Positions 24,782-25,965 of a stretch of DNA of 25,965 nt are shown here, piece by piece. The stretch's first letter is position 1; each line of letters begins with the position of its first letter. The DNA is from DALYLB01 sp046154695. GTDB taxonomy: Bacteria > Acidobacteriota > Blastocatellia > RBC074. The translations under genes were made by a program, and so were the position numbers. The stretch is from NCBI GenBank assembly GCA_046154695.1, contig JBJXFI010000051.1, positions 1 through 25,965 of the forward strand, read 5' to 3'. The notes below the pieces were generated by a model. That model searched no databases. It saw only the letters and a list, made by a program, of their open reading frames with translations, and was not told the DNA's origin.

Positions 24782-25528
24782 ATGCGTGGCGCATATCGGC
24801 TATTGGTGTCTCTCTTGGCGGCGACGTTCCTGGTGGCATCCCCCCACTATTTTGCGGAAGCGGAGGCGCGGGGCAATGGCGCGCCGGAGAATTCCGGGCG
24901 GAGTTTGAGGAACAGCCGTATATTCAATTTATTCAGGTCAAAAAAAGAGGTCTCAACGAAAGGGACGACAAAGGGCGTCTCGGAAATTGGCACATATAGT
25001 GACGAGGTCGAGGCAAACCTGTACGAAGCGGTGACAAGCCGTCTTGGGGTTCCCTATCGGTTGAGCGGGACGGACGATCGTGGATATGATTGTTCCGGAT
25101 TTATCTGGCGGGTCTTTCAGGAGGCGGGGATCGAATTTGATCGGACATCGGCCCGGCTACTGTGGGATCGATTGCCGGAGGCACGGGAGAAAGAGCGTCT
25201 GAAATTCGGGACGCTCGTCTTTTTCGAGGGGGTTTCGCATGTGGGCATCGTGCGGGATGTAAACTCGTTCTATCACGCGTCGAGCTCGCAGGGGGTCGTG
25301 CGCTCCTATTTTTCGGCCAACAATGGATATTGGGCGAAGCGGGTGATCGGATTTCGCCGGGCCGTGTCGGTCGAAATGGAAGAGCCGGTCCGTTGGCAGG
25401 CAAAAGGGAAATGGGGCCTTCGGCCTGTCCCGCCCCGGCAGTTCGACCGCGACGACTTCCCGCGGCTGGAAGAGGTGGCGATGACGGACGGGAAGAAGAA
25501 GAAGAAGCGGGATCGCCGCAGGGACTAA
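24782..25528 (+). CDS. secreted NlpC/P60 cysteine peptidase, second of a tandem pair
   Basis: A 248-residue precursor with a signal peptide (YRLLVSLLAATFLVASPHYFAEAEA, processing near residue 29). A basic linker (30-75) and an NlpC/P60 domain (about 78-200) follow. Catalytic residues are Cys104 in GYDCSGFIWRVF, His153 in VSHVGIV and His165 in FYHASSS. The domain aligns throughout with the first paralogue, sharing blocks such as GYDCSGF, WRVF and GTLVFF. It differs in the linker and in a C-terminal extension of about 45 residues ending in a basic KKKKKRDRRRD tail. AAGGAG lies 9 nt before the ATG at 24782; an out-of-frame ATG at 24774 and a longer frame upstream were rejected. Likely a cell-wall stem-peptide hydrolase. 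Confidence 0.87.
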   Translation: MRGAYRLLVSLLAATFLVASPHYFAEAEARGNGAPENSGRSLRNSRIFNLFRSKKEVSTKGTTKGVSEIGTYSDEVEANLYEAVTSRLGVPYRLSGTDDRGYDCSGFIWRVFQEAGIEFDRTSARLLWDRLPEAREKERLKFGTLVFFEGVSHVGIVRDVNSFYHASSSQGVVRSYFSANNGYWAKRVIGFRRAVSVEMEEPVRWQAKGKWGLRPVPPRQFDRDDFPRLEEVAMTDGKKKKKRDRRRD

Positions 25529-25589
25529 AGACGCGAGCGCGGGGCGGGGGAATCCAGGCGGTTCCCTCGTCCCCGCCCGCCCGCGATGA

Positions 25590-25805
25590 CTATTTCGCGT
25601 CCGCGGTGAAGCCCGGTTTCTGCGGCTTCTTTTCCTGCAGATCCCACACGGCGATGATCTTTTCGATATTGATATAGCAGGTGACGCCATCCTTTTCGAT
25701 ATGGACGACCTCGCTCTCGACCCGGGTCACCTTGCCGGTGATGGACAGGCTGCCGCAATTCAGATCAATCTCCTTGCCCGTTCTACTCTCCAGAAAATTC
25801 CTCAC
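25590..25805 (-). CDS. small conserved-looking protein, possible SH3/Sm-like beta fold
   Basis: A 71-residue protein beginning with GTG at 25805. AAGGAG lies 7 nt upstream, and a TAAAAT -10-like box is at 25865-25860 on the - strand. The sequence NFLESRTGKEIDLNCGSLSITGKVTRVESEVVHIEKDGVTCYINIEKIIAVWD has alternating hydrophobic residues and turns suggesting a small five-strand barrel. I recall similar small proteins annotated as MM0924-family, but cannot confirm it here. It has no signal peptide or membrane segment, so it is probably cytoplasmic. Function is unknown; nucleic-acid binding would fit an Sm-like fold but is speculative. It converges with the second NlpC/P60 gene. Confidence 0.72.
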   Translation of the reverse strand: MRNFLESRTGKEIDLNCGSLSITGKVTRVESEVVHIEKDGVTCYINIEKIIAVWDLQEKKPQKPGFTADAK

Positions 25806-25965
25806 AGATGGACTCCTTGTTGTGATCGGTTGCTGATGGATGAATCGGACACGCGGGGAATTTTACCGCATCTGCTCGCGGGCGCGAAACGGGCTCCGGG
25901 CGGCGGGGGCGCAAGTTTTTACAAAATGATGAGGACATACGAATCGGATTCCGGCAGGATTTGAT
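25806..25965. other. window end, upstream of the small - strand gene
   Basis: Apart from the likely promoter of the small gene, nothing recognisable is seen. A + frame through 25701-25964 overlaps that gene antisense and has no coding character. Confidence 0.4.

Noticed and set aside
25701..25964. A + strand frame at the window end
   Set aside because: Antisense to the small gene with its ribosome binding site; no recognisable features.

Overview
The window is GC-rich, densely coded chromosomal DNA from a Gram-negative bacterium. Support for an outer membrane comes from a predicted beta-barrel protein ending in Phe, SurA/PpiC-type periplasmic folding factors, a lipoprotein signal and a periplasmic NrfHA nitrite reductase. 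Short hairpin repeats scattered between genes (CCGCCTgaAGGCGG units, CACGAAG units, cggg/cccg hairpins) are a habit I associate with uncultured PVC, Sumerlaeota/BRC1, Hydrogenedentota or Acidobacteriota-like genomes. That placement is a weak inference. No rRNA, tRNA, CRISPR array, transposase or phage gene was seen.

Layout. (1) 322-5000: a four-gene catabolic island. A GntR/HutC-type regulator overlaps an MFS carrier gene on +; convergent to them on - are a class III CoA-transferase and an HMG-CoA lyase-family enzyme. Similar TTGTCA-N8-TGACMA sites precede both outer promoters, so the regulator probably controls both arms. The island lies between two direct copies of a 157-bp hairpin repeat (4-160 and 5166-5322). 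(2) 5309-7944, - strand: a DUF4143-type AAA ATPase gene whose start codon touches a perfect 31-bp palindrome, and a secreted FG-GAP/VCBS beta-propeller. (3) 8106-11592, - strand: nrfH, nrfA and an outer-membrane beta-barrel gene, probably one operon for respiratory nitrite ammonification. It is preceded by a TGAC-N4-GTCA dyad placed as in class II CRP/FNR promoters. (4) 11906-14182, +: a divergent OPT-family transporter with a clear promoter and four phased 11-bp repeats. (5) 14283-17899, +: a parvulin-like lipoprotein, a second SurA-like protein lacking the usual active-site histidines, and a YhaM-like OB-HD exonuclease. (6) 18009-20306, +: a MobA/MocA-like nucleotidyltransferase and a UbiD decarboxylase. 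(7) 20383-23479, -: a quinone oxidoreductase, an ABC-2 polysaccharide-export permease and a GT4 glycosyltransferase. (8) 23766-25528, +: two tandem secreted NlpC/P60 peptidase paralogues with matching promoter layouts, then a small - strand gene for a predicted beta-rich protein.

Together these suggest a facultative or anaerobic heterotroph that takes up organic acids and peptides, can reduce nitrite to ammonium, and maintains a polysaccharide-bearing envelope. Individual genes belong to known families. The most original signals are regulatory and structural: the shared operator pair, the repeat-bracketed island, the nrfHA dyad, the matched promoters of the NlpC/P60 pair, and the palindrome at the ATPase start.
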